In this document: piece by piece, positions 1 to 6,007 of the stretch
Layout: every line of letters begins with the position of its first letter
How positions within the stretch are numbered: the stretch's first letter is position 1
Source: Acidimicrobiia bacterium
GTDB lineage: Bacteria > Actinomycetota > Acidimicrobiia > Spongiisociales > JAENVV01
Reading direction: 5' to 3'
Assembly (NCBI GenBank): GCA_020352575.1
Contig: CP070681.1
Coordinates: 1,137,212 to 1,158,409, forward strand
Length of the DNA stretch: 21,198 nucleotides
Position numbers and translations under genes: made by a program
Notes under the pieces: model-generated
Databases searched by the model: none
What the model was told of the DNA's origin: nothing
What the model saw: the letters and a program-made list of their open reading frames with translations, nothing else

Positions 1-457
1 GTTCGAAGGGGATGCGCTCGGAGCCGGGCATGAGCGCCTCTGCGTCGCCGAGGTCGACGACGGTGAACCGGTGGTCGACCTGCTGCACGATGCCGGTGAC
101 GAGGTCGCCCTCGCGACCCTCGTACAGCTCGAAGACCTGGTCGCGAACGGCCTCACGGACGCCCTGCGACATGACCTGCTTGAAGGTCTGGGCGGCGATG
201 CGGCCGAACTCGGCCGGGGAGATGTCCGTGTCCTCCCACTCGTCGATGACGTTCCCGTCCTCGTCGAGTTCCTGGCCGAACACCCGCAGCTCACCGTTGT
301 CGAGGTCGAGCAGCACCCGCGCCTCCTCCGGGGCACCGGGGCGGCGCTTGTAGGCGGCCACGAGGGCGCGGGCGACGGCCGTGGAGACGGCATCCGGGTC
401 GAGTCCCCGCATCTCTGCGAGTTCTTCGACCATGTCTCGGGTGATGCCGATGTTCAT
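1..457 (-). CDS. nusA: Transcription elongation/termination factor NusA, N-terminal part (gene runs off the left edge)
   Basis: NusA binds RNA polymerase and nascent RNA and modulates pausing, termination and antitermination. About 152 N-terminal residues are present. They comprise the polymerase-binding N-terminal domain, with the typical ALVAAYKRRPG segment near residue 32, followed by the first strand of the S1 RNA-binding domain (GDLVTGIVQQVDHRFTVVDLG) near residue 117. The rest of S1 and the KH domains lie outside the window. The ATG at 457 overlaps the rimP stop in a 4-nt ATGA junction and is preceded by a strong AAGGAG Shine-Dalgarno, so rimP and nusA are co-transcribed and probably translationally coupled. 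The rimP-nusA pairing is near universal in bacteria. The identification is secure; only completeness of the 3' part cannot be judged. Confidence 0.96.
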   Translation of the reverse strand, partial: MNIGITRDMVEELAEMRGLDPDAVSTAVARALVAAYKRRPGAPEEARVLLDLDNGELRVFGQELDEDGNVIDEWEDTDISPAEFGRIAAQTFKQVMSQGVREAVRDQVFELYEGREGDLVTGIVQQVDHRFTVVDLGDAEALMPGSERIPFE

Positions 458-954
458 CGCTGCTGCTCCTTGGCGCGGGCCCCCGGCTTCGGGGACTTCT
501 CCCACACGAACACCGTCTTTGCAGAGGTGACGAATTCGTAGGGGATGGTTCGTTCGGTTCCATCGATGTCGACGACCGCGTCGTCCGCACCTGCCGAGAG
601 GAGGGTGCCAGTGTGCCGGCGGGCATCGTCGATGGGCAGTTGGGTCTTCACGGTGACACGGCGGCCGACGGACTTCTCCCAGTGCCGGGGGCGCCGCAGC
701 GACCGCTCGAGGCCCGGACTCGTGACCTCGAGGCCGTACACGGAGGCGTCGAACGCCGTATCGGTGAGGAGGCGCTCGACGCCTCGGCTCAGGTCGGCGA
801 GGTGGTCGACGTCCACCCCATCGGGGCCGTCGATGACCACGCGCAGCGTCGGGGCTCCGCTCCCGCCTGCAATGAGCAGGTCGTCGAGCTCGAGCCCTTC
901 GGCAACGAGGTAGTCCTCGATGCGATCCCAGATGTCAGGGGCGACGTCGGCCAT
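454..954 (-). CDS. rimP: Ribosome maturation factor RimP
   Basis: RimP is needed for late maturation of the 30S subunit in the cytoplasm. The 166-aa product has the family's two-domain plan. The N-terminal alpha/beta half contains LRVVIDGPDGVDVDHLADLSRGVERLL and the YGLEVTSPGLERSLRRPRHW signature (about residues 73-92). The C-terminal SH3-like barrel covers KTQLPIDDARRHTGTLL and the residues that follow. The ATG at 954 has a GAGGA-type ribosome site a few bases upstream. The gene opens the rimP-nusA operon, and its leader carries a promoter, a short ORF and a terminator-like hairpin (separate entries). Length is normal for the family. Confidence 0.96.
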   Translation of the reverse strand: MADVAPDIWDRIEDYLVAEGLELDDLLIAGGSGAPTLRVVIDGPDGVDVDHLADLSRGVERLLTDTAFDASVYGLEVTSPGLERSLRRPRHWEKSVGRRVTVKTQLPIDDARRHTGTLLSAGADDAVVDIDGTERTIPYEFVTSAKTVFVWEKSPKPGARAKEQQR

Positions 955-997
955 GGGTCCTCACAAAAAAAGCGGGGCCGCAAGGGCGCCCACTCAT
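935..997 (-). CDS. Possible 20-codon upstream ORF (leader peptide) before rimP
   Basis: An ATG at 997-995, preceded by GAGGA about 7 nt upstream, opens a 20-codon frame. It ends at TGA 937-935, inside the first codons of rimP. The frame reads through the terminator-like hairpin and its T-run, so the peptide carries a Phe-Phe pair encoded by that run; its last residues are Arg-rich. The arrangement resembles attenuator leader peptides, but so short a frame may be chance and no family is recognised. The overlap with rimP could couple the two translation events. Confidence 0.25.
   Translation of the reverse strand: MSGRPCGPAFFVRTHGRRRP
965..991 (-). terminator. Terminator-like hairpin plus T7 run in the rimP leader (candidate attenuator)
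   Basis: Reading the minus strand, GGGC-GC (991-986) can pair with GC-(G bulge)-GCCC (981-975) around a CCTT loop. This is followed after three bases by seven consecutive T (971-965). The structure lies between the putative promoter and the rimP start, so it cannot end an upstream minus-strand gene efficiently without also acting on rimP-nusA. In E. coli the metY-rimP-nusA leader contains intrinsic terminators and nusA is autoregulated. A similar role here is inference. Confidence 0.4.
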
Positions 998-1022
998 GAG
1001 TGCGTCCTCAGTTGTAGTGCGC

Positions 1023-1053
1023 AGTATACGCCCGGGCGCCCTGCTGCACACAA
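1023..1053 (-). promoter_or_regulatory. Putative promoter of the rimP-nusA operon
   Basis: On the minus strand, TATACT (1028-1023) matches the -10 consensus at five of six positions. TTGTGT (1053-1048) lies 19 nt upstream as a fair -35 element, slightly wide of the ideal 17. Transcription would start near 1016 and give a leader of about 60 nt before the rimP ATG at 954. Confidence 0.5.
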
Positions 1054-1058
1054 CCCCC

Positions 1059-1064
1059 TACGCT
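1059..1064 (+). promoter_or_regulatory. Possible -10 box for the DsbA-like gene
   Basis: TACGCT lies 10 nt before the ATG at 1075, with no Shine-Dalgarno between them. This fits a near-leaderless transcript. No convincing -35 element is visible. Confidence 0.3.
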
Positions 1065-1074
1065 GCTGGGATAG

Positions 1075-1696
1075 ATGGCCTGCGCCTCATCTACCTGGGC
1101 GATCCCATGTGCTCGTGGTGTTGGGGGATCGCCCCGGAGCTGGACCGGCTCTCGTCCCAGGTGGCGCTTCCGTTCGATGTCGTCGTCGGCGGCCTGCGAC
1201 CCGGCCCATCGGCCGACCGGATGAACGCCTCGACCGCCGCCCGGCTCGCCGACCATTGGCGACACGTCGAGGCGCGGTCGGGTCAACCGTTCGACTTCTC
1301 GATCCTCGACGACCACACCTGGACGTATGACACCGAACCCGCGTGTCGTGCGGTGGTCACCATGCGGCGCATCGACCCCGACCGCACCCTCAACTGGTTC
1401 GGCGCCTCCTCGACGATCCGCAGGTCATCGGCGAGTTGGCCGCTGGCTTCGGCCTGGACTCGGGCGGATTCGTCGAAGCCTGGACGTCCCGGGAGGTCGT
1501 GGGGGACACGTGGCGCGATTTCGCCTGGGCGCGATCGATAGGGGTCCAAGCCTTCCCCACCGTCGCCCTGGAGCAGCCCGATGGGTTACGGGCGATCGCC
1601 CGCGGCTACGCCTCGGCGGAGGTCATGTACGAGCGCGTGGAGGGAGTGCTCCCACTTGAGGTCGGGGCGACCTGCCTGCTCGGCGAGCCCTGCTGA
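1075..1696 (+). pseudogene. DsbA-family thiol oxidoreductase (COG3531-like), apparently frameshifted
   Basis: The plus-strand frame from 1080 encodes LIYLGDPMCSWCWG. Its CSWC active site (codons 1110-1121) and VVGGLRPG are typical of predicted DsbA-like disulfide isomerases. This frame stays family-like to about 1400 (DTEPACRAVV, then TLNWFGA). The family match then resumes two frames away at about 1405 (LLDDPQVIGELAAGFGLD, then GVQAFPTVALE, the thioredoxin cis-Pro region) and runs to TGA 1694-1696. The segment that normally reads like QRAFYAEGR is missing. This fits a deletion of 3n+1 bases, about 25-28 nt. The start is also out of register: the natural ATG at 1075 is one base short of the CTG-CGC-CTC frame, and the only in-frame ATG (996) would add an unfamiliar leader. 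Two lesions favour a pseudogene; assembly error is the alternative. It ends 4 bp from the convergent proS. Confidence 0.75.
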
Positions 1697-1700
1697 AGGG

Positions 1701-3404
1701 TCAGCGCTGCGAGTGGACGAGGTCGACGACCTCGCGCACCACGTCTGCGACGGCGACGTCCCGCTTCTCCCCCGTCGCCCGCTCCGCGAGCTCGACGATG
1801 CCGTCGGCGAGGCCACGGGGGCCGACCGTGAGCCGGACGGGGATCCCAACCAGCTCGGCGTCTGCGAACTTGACGCCGGGGCGTTCCGCCCGGTCGTCGA
1901 GGATCACGTCGATGCCCGCCTCGGTGAGTTCGGCGTAGATGCGCTCCGATTCGCCACCGGCCAGTGCATCGTCGGGGCGGATCACGGTGATGACAACCTC
2001 CCAAGGAGCGAGCGCCATCGGCCAGGCCAACCCATGCTCGTCGTGGTACACCTCGGCGGCCGTGGCGAGCGCTCGTTCGACGCCGATGCCGTAGGAGCCC
2101 ATGATCGGCACCCTGGCCTTGCCGTCCTCGTCGAGCACGGTGACACCCAGCGACTCGGTGTACATGCGCCCGAGCTTGAAGATGTGCCCGAGCTCGATGG
2201 TCTTGTCGAGCGAGATGGGTGCGCCGCACTCGATGCACGGCTCCCCGGCGGCAACGGACCGCAGGTCCATCCACTCGGAGACCGCAATGTCCCGATCGAC
2301 GTCGACATTGCGGAGGTGGACGTCGTCCTCGTTCGCCCCCGTCATCAGGTCACGTCGACCTTGGAGCGCGGGGTCGGCGATGATGCGCTGGCCGGCCACG
2401 CCGACCGCACCGAGCGAGCCGGGATGCGCACCGAGCAGCTCGACGATCTCTTCCTCGTGGGCGGGACGCACCTGCCCCGTGCCGATCCCGTCGATGAGCT
2501 TCTGCTCCATGAGGTCGTGGTCGCCCCGCAGGAGGACGAGCACGGGCGCATCATCTGCGATGTAGACGAGGGTCTTGACCTGGCGGTCGGCGGGCAGGCC
2601 GGTGAGCTCGACGAGGTCGGCGATCGTGCGGACCCCGGGGGTGGGGAACGGCTCGGTTCCGGGCACCTCGGCGGGGTCTTCGATGGCGGGAAGCGTGCTC
2701 GTCGCTCGCTCCAGGTTCGCGGCGTAGCCGCAGGAGCACGTGGCGATCCAGTCCTCGCCCGCATCCGAGCGCACCATGAACTCGATCGACCCGGTTCCAC
2801 CCATGGCACCGACCGAGGCGTCCACCGGGATGGCCTCGAGGCCCATCCGCTCGAAGATCCGTGCGTACGCATCGTGGTGCCGGTCGAAGGAAGCATCGAG
2901 ACCGGACTCATCGAGGTCGAAGGAGTACGAGTCCTTCATCGTGAACTCCCGGACGCGGAGCAATCCCGACTTGGGGCGGGGTTCGTCCCGGAACTTCGTC
3001 TGGAACTGGTACCAGGTCTGGGGCAGGCGCTTGTAGGACACGAGCTCGGTGGCGACCGTGGTGAAGATCTCCTCATGGGTCATCCCGAGCACCACTTCGG
3101 AACCCTTGCGGTCCACGAGTCGGAACATCTCGTCGCCCATGTAGTCGAGGCGCCCGGATGCCTGCCACACCTCGGCAGGATGCATCGTGGGGAGGAGGAA
3201 CTCCTGGCCGCCGATGGCATTCATCTCCTCCCGGATGATCCGCATGATCTTCTCCCGGATCCGCATGGCGGCGGGGAGGAGGGAGTAGTGGCCCGCCATG
3301 AGCTGGCGCATGTAGCCGGCCCGGATGAGGAGGCGGTGGCTCGCCGCCTCCGCCTCGGAGGGGTCGTCGCGGAGTGTGGGGATGTGGGCCTGGGACCAGC
3401 GCAT
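1701..3404 (-). CDS. proS: Prolyl-tRNA synthetase, bacterial type with INS editing domain
   Basis: ProS charges tRNA(Pro) with proline in the cytoplasm. The 567-aa protein starts MRWSQAHIPTLRDDPSEAEAASH, which aligns with the usual N-terminus; an upstream in-frame ATG would add 39 unfamiliar residues and was rejected. Class II motifs are present: motif 1 around IREEMNAIGGQEFLLPTMHPAEVW, motif 2 QFQTKFRDEPRPKSGLLRVREFTMKDSYSF, and motif 3 GSYGIGVERALA. Between motifs 2 and 3 sits the YbaK-like INS editing domain (VLLRGDHDLMEQKL, then MTGANEDDVHLRNVDVDRD), which hydrolyses Ala-tRNA(Pro). A C-terminal anticodon-binding domain follows. The gene lies downstream of ispG and a 53-aa ORF. The ATG lacks a Shine-Dalgarno and has TACCCT 7 nt upstream. 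Length is normal. Confidence 0.97.
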   Translation of the reverse strand: MRWSQAHIPTLRDDPSEAEAASHRLLIRAGYMRQLMAGHYSLLPAAMRIREKIMRIIREEMNAIGGQEFLLPTMHPAEVWQASGRLDYMGDEMFRLVDRKGSEVVLGMTHEEIFTTVATELVSYKRLPQTWYQFQTKFRDEPRPKSGLLRVREFTMKDSYSFDLDESGLDASFDRHHDAYARIFERMGLEAIPVDASVGAMGGTGSIEFMVRSDAGEDWIATCSCGYAANLERATSTLPAIEDPAEVPGTEPFPTPGVRTIADLVELTGLPADRQVKTLVYIADDAPVLVLLRGDHDLMEQKLIDGIGTGQVRPAHEEEIVELLGAHPGSLGAVGVAGQRIIADPALQGRRDLMTGANEDDVHLRNVDVDRDIAVSEWMDLRSVAAGEPCIECGAPISLDKTIELGHIFKLGRMYTESLGVTVLDEDGKARVPIMGSYGIGVERALATAAEVYHDEHGLAWPMALAPWEVVITVIRPDDALAGGESERIYAELTEAGIDVILDDRAERPGVKFADAELVGIPVRLTVGPRGLADGIVELAERATGEKRDVAVADVVREVVDLVHSQR

Positions 3405-3411
3405 GGGGCGG

Positions 3412-3417
3412 GAGGGT
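3412..3417 (-). promoter_or_regulatory. Possible -10 box for a leaderless proS transcript
   Basis: On the minus strand, TACCCT (3417-3412) is followed by seven bases and then the proS ATG (3404). No ribosome site lies between. That spacing would place the transcript start at or next to the A of the start codon. No -35 is recognisable, so this rests on position and on similar arrangements elsewhere in the window. Confidence 0.3.
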
Positions 3418-3430
3418 AGTGAGCGCCCCG

Positions 3431-3464
3431 GGCTGGCTCGGGTTGGTTTCAGCCCCGAGCAGCC
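3431..3464 (-). repeat. Inverted repeat between ispG and proS
   Basis: GGCT(G)GCTCGGG and CCCGAGCAGCC form an 11-bp stem with one bulged base and an 11-base loop. The stop codon of the 53-aa ORF falls in the loop. There is no T-run on either strand, so it is not a classical terminator. It could be an intercistronic processing or attenuation hairpin before proS. Confidence 0.4.
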
Positions 3465-3610
3465 GTGATACGCGCCTCGTCCGACGGGAAGACGTACTTC
3501 ACGGCTTCCCGGTAGAGGCACCGAGGGTCACTCATTCCAAGGTCGTTCCAAGCCCCCTGGGCGGCGAGGCCCGCCGTCATCGCGTCTGCGATGGCGGCGG
3601 CGTCGGTCAC
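3449..3610 (-). CDS. Small hypothetical protein (53 aa), coupled to ispG
   Basis: A GTG at 3610-3608 overlaps the ispG stop as GTGA, the same type of coupling seen at other real gene junctions here. The frame runs 53 codons to TGA 3451-3449. Third positions are mostly G or C, as in neighbouring genes. The peptide starts VTDAAAIADAMTAGLAAQG. It has an alanine-rich amphipathic-looking N-terminal half, then GMSDPRCLYREAVKYVFPSD, with no membrane segment and a single cysteine. I do not recognise a family. The coding call rests on the coupled start and codon use. The alternative is chance read-through of a high-GC intergenic segment. Confidence 0.5.
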   Translation of the reverse strand: MTDAAAIADAMTAGLAAQGAWNDLGMSDPRCLYREAVKYVFPSDEARITAARG

Positions 3611-4812
3611 CCTTCGGCGATCTCCGCCACCCGGGCGCGCCGTTCCCGGGCACGGTTGGCGTCGCCCTGGATGGTGAGGAGCTGCTCTCGTTCGGCAGCG
3701 GCGATCTGCTCGGCGTTGGCATCGGCCACCGCAAGCCGGGCCTCGATCCCCTCTTCGACGAGCTTCTTCCCCTCATCGACGAGCGCATCGACCATCTCGG
3801 CCTCGGGGACGACCCGGACGACCTGGCCCTTGATGAAGAGGTGGCCCTTGCCACGACCCGCAGCGATCCCGAGCTCGGCTTCCCGAGCCTCACCCGGTCC
3901 GTTCACCACGCATCCCATGACGGCGACCTGGATGGCCAGTCCGGCTTCCTCGAGTTTCTGCTGGGCCTCGTTCGCAACCTCGATCACGTCGACCTCGGCC
4001 CGACCGCAGGACGGGCAGGCTATGAGGTCGAGCCCCGTCCGCTCCCGGAGGTCGAGGTACTCGAGGAGCGCCCGACCGGTCTTCGCCTCTTCGACCGGAT
4101 CCGCCGTGAGCGAGAAACGGATCGTGTCGCCGATCCCCTCGAGCAGGAGCGTGCCGATACCTGCAACGCCCTTGATGATCCCGCCGGGGATGGGACCTGC
4201 CTCCGTGACGCCGAGGTGGAGGGGGTAGTCGACGGTGTCCGACAGCAGGCGGTAGGCGTCGACCATGGTCGGGACGTGGGAGTTCTTCACCGAGATCTTG
4301 ATGTCGGTGAAATCGACGTCCTCGAGATACCGGATCTCCATGAGCGCCGACTCCACCATCGCCTCGGGGGTGGCGGTGCCGTACTTGGCGAGGAGGTCCT
4401 TGTCGAGCGAGCCGCCGTTCACGCCGATGCGGATCGGGATCCCCCGCTCCTTCGTGGCGATGGCCACTTCCTTGATCTTCTTCTCATCCCGGATGTTGCC
4501 GGGGTTGAGGCGGAGGCCCTGGACACCGGCCTCGAGCGCAGCGAGCGCCATCCGGTGGTTGAAGTGGATGTCGGCGATGATCGGCACCGGCGACCGGGGA
4601 ACGATCTCTGCGAGACCGGCGGCGGCATCGGCGTCGTTGCAGGTGATGCGGACGATGTCGGCACCGGCACCCTTGAGGGCGTAGACCTGGGCGAGCGTGC
4701 CGTCGACATCGGCCGTCTTCGTCGTGGTCATCGACTGCACGGAGACCGGTGCGCCGCCACCGACGGCGACGTCCCCGACGTGGATCTGCTTGGTGGGTCG
4801 ACGTTCGATCAT
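3607..4812 (-). CDS. ispG: 4-hydroxy-3-methylbut-2-enyl diphosphate synthase (flavodoxin/ferredoxin), IspG/GcpE
   Basis: IspG catalyses the penultimate MEP-pathway step, reductive ring opening of MEcPP to HMBPP, using a 4Fe-4S cluster. The 401-aa product begins with the TIM-barrel domain: VSVQSMTTTKTADVDGT, RITCND and IADIHFNHRMALAA. LHLGVTEAG lies at about 199-207. The cluster-binding C-terminal domain has Cys266 and Cys269 (CPSCGR), Cys301 (GCVVNGPGE) and Glu308, so all ligands are present. About 45 residues after position 355 form an alanine-, glutamate- and arginine-rich, probably helical tail that the typical enzyme lacks. Its neighbours are rseP-like and dxr, the second MEP gene here. 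The ATG has no ribosome site but has TAACCT 10 nt upstream. Confidence 0.96.
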   Translation of the reverse strand: MIERRPTKQIHVGDVAVGGGAPVSVQSMTTTKTADVDGTLAQVYALKGAGADIVRITCNDADAAAGLAEIVPRSPVPIIADIHFNHRMALAALEAGVQGLRLNPGNIRDEKKIKEVAIATKERGIPIRIGVNGGSLDKDLLAKYGTATPEAMVESALMEIRYLEDVDFTDIKISVKNSHVPTMVDAYRLLSDTVDYPLHLGVTEAGPIPGGIIKGVAGIGTLLLEGIGDTIRFSLTADPVEEAKTGRALLEYLDLRERTGLDLIACPSCGRAEVDVIEVANEAQQKLEEAGLAIQVAVMGCVVNGPGEAREAELGIAAGRGKGHLFIKGQVVRVVPEAEMVDALVDEGKKLVEEGIEARLAVADANAEQIAAAEREQLLTIQGDANRARERRARVAEIAEG

Positions 4813-4822
4813 GTGGACACAG

Positions 4823-4828
4823 AGGTTA
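4823..4828 (-). promoter_or_regulatory. Possible -10 box for ispG (near-leaderless)
   Basis: TAACCT on the minus strand ends 10 nt before the ispG ATG. The same hexamer at the same distance precedes the rseP-like gene. There is no Shine-Dalgarno in the interval. Confidence 0.35.
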
Positions 4829-4855
4829 CGACGAGCCCGAGGCAGTCGGACGACC

Positions 4856-5962
4856 TCAGAGCTGGAACGGGTTGGTGATGTCCAACAGGATCGAGAGCAC
4901 CCCGATGAACACGAAGAGGGCGATCACCGCAGCCGCGATCGGTGCGAGGGCCTGGAGGTTGGCGGGACGGCGGAAGACCTTCTCGTAGATCGCGATCGCC
5001 GCATGACCACCGTCCAGCGGGAGGAGCGGGATCACGTTGAAGGCACCGAGGATCACGTTGATGGACGCCATGAGGTAGAGCACGTTGGCGAGGCCCAACT
5101 CGTCGGCCTGGCTGCCGATGCGGGCGAGGCCGACGATGGAGACGGGGCGCGCATCGGTGGTGATCTCACCACCGCCGACGCCGCTCACCAGCTCGCCGAT
5201 GGTCGAAGGCCGCACCAGGTCACCGATGAACCCGTACGCCATGCCGGTGAGGCGCCAGACCTCGGCGCCAGCCCGACCCGCCCCCTCGAAGAAGGCGATC
5301 TCGGTCACGAGCAGTTCTGCGTCCGGACCGACGCCGAGGAACCCGCGCGAGGGGTCGGCTTCGTTCGTGCCGATGGTGGCGGTCAGGTTGAACAGGCTCC
5401 CATTGCGGTCGACCACGATCGGGACCGTCTCACCGGCAATGGGGCCGACGGAGGCCGGCACGTCGTCCCAGACGTCGATCGAGATGCCGTTGATGGAGAC
5501 GAGGCGGTCGCCTTCCTCGATGCCGGCAAGGTCGGCGGACGAGCCTTCGACGACCGCGTAGACGGTGGTGTTGGGCACCCACTCCTGGTCGCCGTATCCG
5601 ACGAAGACACCCCAGAGGATGGCGAACGCGAGGAAGAAGTTGAGGGCGATGCCCGAGAGGATCACGAAGAGCTTCTGGCTCGTGGTCGCCGACCGATAGG
5701 TCCGCCCCTCGTCCTCTGGGGCGATCTCCTCGTACGGGTTCATGCCGACGATCTTCACGTAGCCGCCGGCGGGGATGGCCTTCAGGCCGTACTCGGTCTC
5801 ACCCCGCTTGAACGACCAGATACGGGGCCCGAACCCGATGAAGAACTCGGTCGCCTTGAGGCCGGCGGCCTTGGCGGCGAGGAAGTGCCCGGCCTCGTGG
5901 ATGACCACGAAGCCAACGAGGGCCACGACCATCGTGACGGCACCGGTGAAGTCTCCAAACAT
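4856..5962 (-). CDS. rseP: Site-2 intramembrane zinc metalloprotease (RseP/Rip1 family, M50)
   Basis: This family cleaves transmembrane anti-sigma factors and other membrane substrates within the bilayer (RseP in E. coli, Rip1 in mycobacteria). The 368-aa protein has the zinc site HEAGH at 22-26 in the first membrane helix. The membrane-associated segment GLKAIPAGGYVKIVG lies at about 59-73, and a second helix (LFVILSGIALNFFLAFAIL) follows. A single PDZ domain spans about 127-195 (AVVEGSSADLAGIEEGDRLVSING). LDGGH at 316-320 supplies the aspartate zinc ligand, and a last helix closes the C-terminus. The gene lies between dxr and ispG, the usual dxr-rip-ispG order of actinobacteria. No partner anti-sigma factor lies in the window, so the substrate is unknown. 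The ATG at 5962 lacks a ribosome site. Confidence 0.95.
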   Translation of the reverse strand: MFGDFTGAVTMVVALVGFVVIHEAGHFLAAKAAGLKATEFFIGFGPRIWSFKRGETEYGLKAIPAGGYVKIVGMNPYEEIAPEDEGRTYRSATTSQKLFVILSGIALNFFLAFAILWGVFVGYGDQEWVPNTTVYAVVEGSSADLAGIEEGDRLVSINGISIDVWDDVPASVGPIAGETVPIVVDRNGSLFNLTATIGTNEADPSRGFLGVGPDAELLVTEIAFFEGAGRAGAEVWRLTGMAYGFIGDLVRPSTIGELVSGVGGGEITTDARPVSIVGLARIGSQADELGLANVLYLMASINVILGAFNVIPLLPLDGGHAAIAIYEKVFRRPANLQALAPIAAAVIALFVFIGVLSILLDITNPFQL

Positions 5963-5972
5963 GCTGGTCGCG

Positions 5973-5978
5973 AGGTTA
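5973..5978 (-). promoter_or_regulatory. Possible -10 box for the rseP-like gene (near-leaderless)
   Basis: TAACCT on the minus strand lies 10 nt before the ATG, within the 45-nt gap after dxr. The hexamer and spacing are identical to those before ispG. Confidence 0.35.
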
Positions 5979-6007
5979 GGGACGACCTGCCCGTACGGAC
6001 GGGACGC

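Noticed and set aside
996..1079. ATG at 996 as true start of the DsbA-like gene
   Set aside because: It would add 28 residues unlike the family and overlap the rimP promoter. The ATG at 1075 fits the family length but is out of frame by one base.
1581..3419. 612-aa plus-strand open frame opposite proS
   Set aside because: It is antisense to a full-length ProS. High-GC codon bias removes stops on the opposite strand, and the protein has no recognisable domain.
3405..3521. 39-residue N-terminal extension of ProS
   Set aside because: The family N-terminus begins at 3404, and the upstream stretch overlaps the 53-aa ORF and a hairpin.
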